Below the pieces are notes generated by a model. That model saw nothing but the letters and a program-made list of their open reading frames with translations. It was not told where the DNA came from and ran no database searches. A stretch of 64,000 nt of DNA from RGIG8306 sp964566025 (GTDB lineage: Bacteria > Bacillota > Clostridia > Lachnospirales > Lachnospiraceae): the NCBI GenBank assembly GCA_964566025.1, contig CAZMHF010000004.1, positions 17,051 to 81,050 of the forward strand, read 5' to 3'. This document shows positions 63,941-64,000 of the stretch, piece after piece. Positions within the stretch are counted from its first letter, which is position 1; the number at the start of each line of letters is the position of its first letter. The position numbers were made by a program, and so were the translations under genes.

Positions 63941-64000
63941 GGCTCGTTGGTCAAGGGGTTAAGACGTCGCCCTCTCACGGCGAAAACAGGGGTTCGATTC
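63941..64000 (+). tRNA. tRNA-Glu(CTC), cut by the window end
   Basis: GGCTCGTTGGTCAAGGGG opens the gene; anticodon stem TCGCC/GGCGA with loop CTCTCAC gives anticodon CTC (codon GAG). The T arm starts (GGGG TTCGATTC) and the remaining bases lie beyond the window. It lies 34 bases behind the tRNA-Pro 3' half and was presumably co-transcribed with it before the insertion. Confidence 0.92.

Overview
The window is a low-GC Clostridia chromosome segment, most like Lachnospiraceae. The evidence is the gene order (rimP-nusA-ylxR-L7Ae-infB-rbfA-nrnA-truB-ribF; dxs-ispA-xseB-xseA-nusB-asp23; nadK-argR-recN), AGGAGG ribosome sites, and near-consensus TTGACA/TATAAT promoters with 17-base spacers. All calls come from reading the sequence; no database search was run.

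Bases 1-24490 are core genes, mostly on the minus strand: argS, glgA, recN-argR-nadK, the isoprenoid/exonuclease VII/nusB operon, a secreted SH3-NlpC/P60 wall hydrolase, the long translation operon from rimP to a shortened ribF, a plus-strand FAD oxidoreductase, and purH. A cluster of five palindromes (24621-24752) separates purH from the next block.

Bases 24774-41634 are a minus-strand beta-mannan/oligosaccharide block. It holds a GH26 lipoprotein with a CBM35-like module, a YesL-like membrane protein, two sets of ABC permeases with two solute-binding proteins (one of 1001 residues with carbohydrate-binding-like modules), an NHL/TPR protein, a Yip1 protein and a DUF5696 protein. No ATPase is present, so a shared MsmK-type ATPase elsewhere is likely. 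Then come pyrB and pyrI, separated by an oppositely oriented S66-peptidase-like gene, an LTA-synthase-like sulfatase, DAHP synthase and uppP.

From 48771 onward the window shows a 15 kb integrative element (about 48821-63882) inserted inside a tRNA-Pro(CGG) gene. The 5' half of that tRNA is at 48771-48820 and its matching 3' half at 63878-63906. Both junctions share GGTCG and carry inverted 22-base arms, as expected when a large serine recombinase splits its palindromic attP; that recombinase is encoded at the right end (62192-63817). The left end is unusual: arm plus 47 bases plus a tRNA-Thr(CGT) occurs twice in tandem. The first tRNA-Thr is itself cut at the same GGTCG and the second is intact. 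This suggests serial integration of elements that each carry a tRNA just inside their left end, read from the host tRNA promoter.

The cargo includes an MmeI-like type IIG restriction-modification gene with an AT-rich specificity domain and an in-frame TGA, a secreted protein/membrane protein/FtsX-type ABC transporter cassette, decayed ATPase and EF-Tu-like fragments, a DUF6076 gene facing an HTH and a BRO-family gene across overlapping divergent promoters, a hairpin-rich noncoding stretch, and a TnpW-like protein with the recombinase. The window ends inside tRNA-Glu(CTC), the original neighbour of tRNA-Pro.
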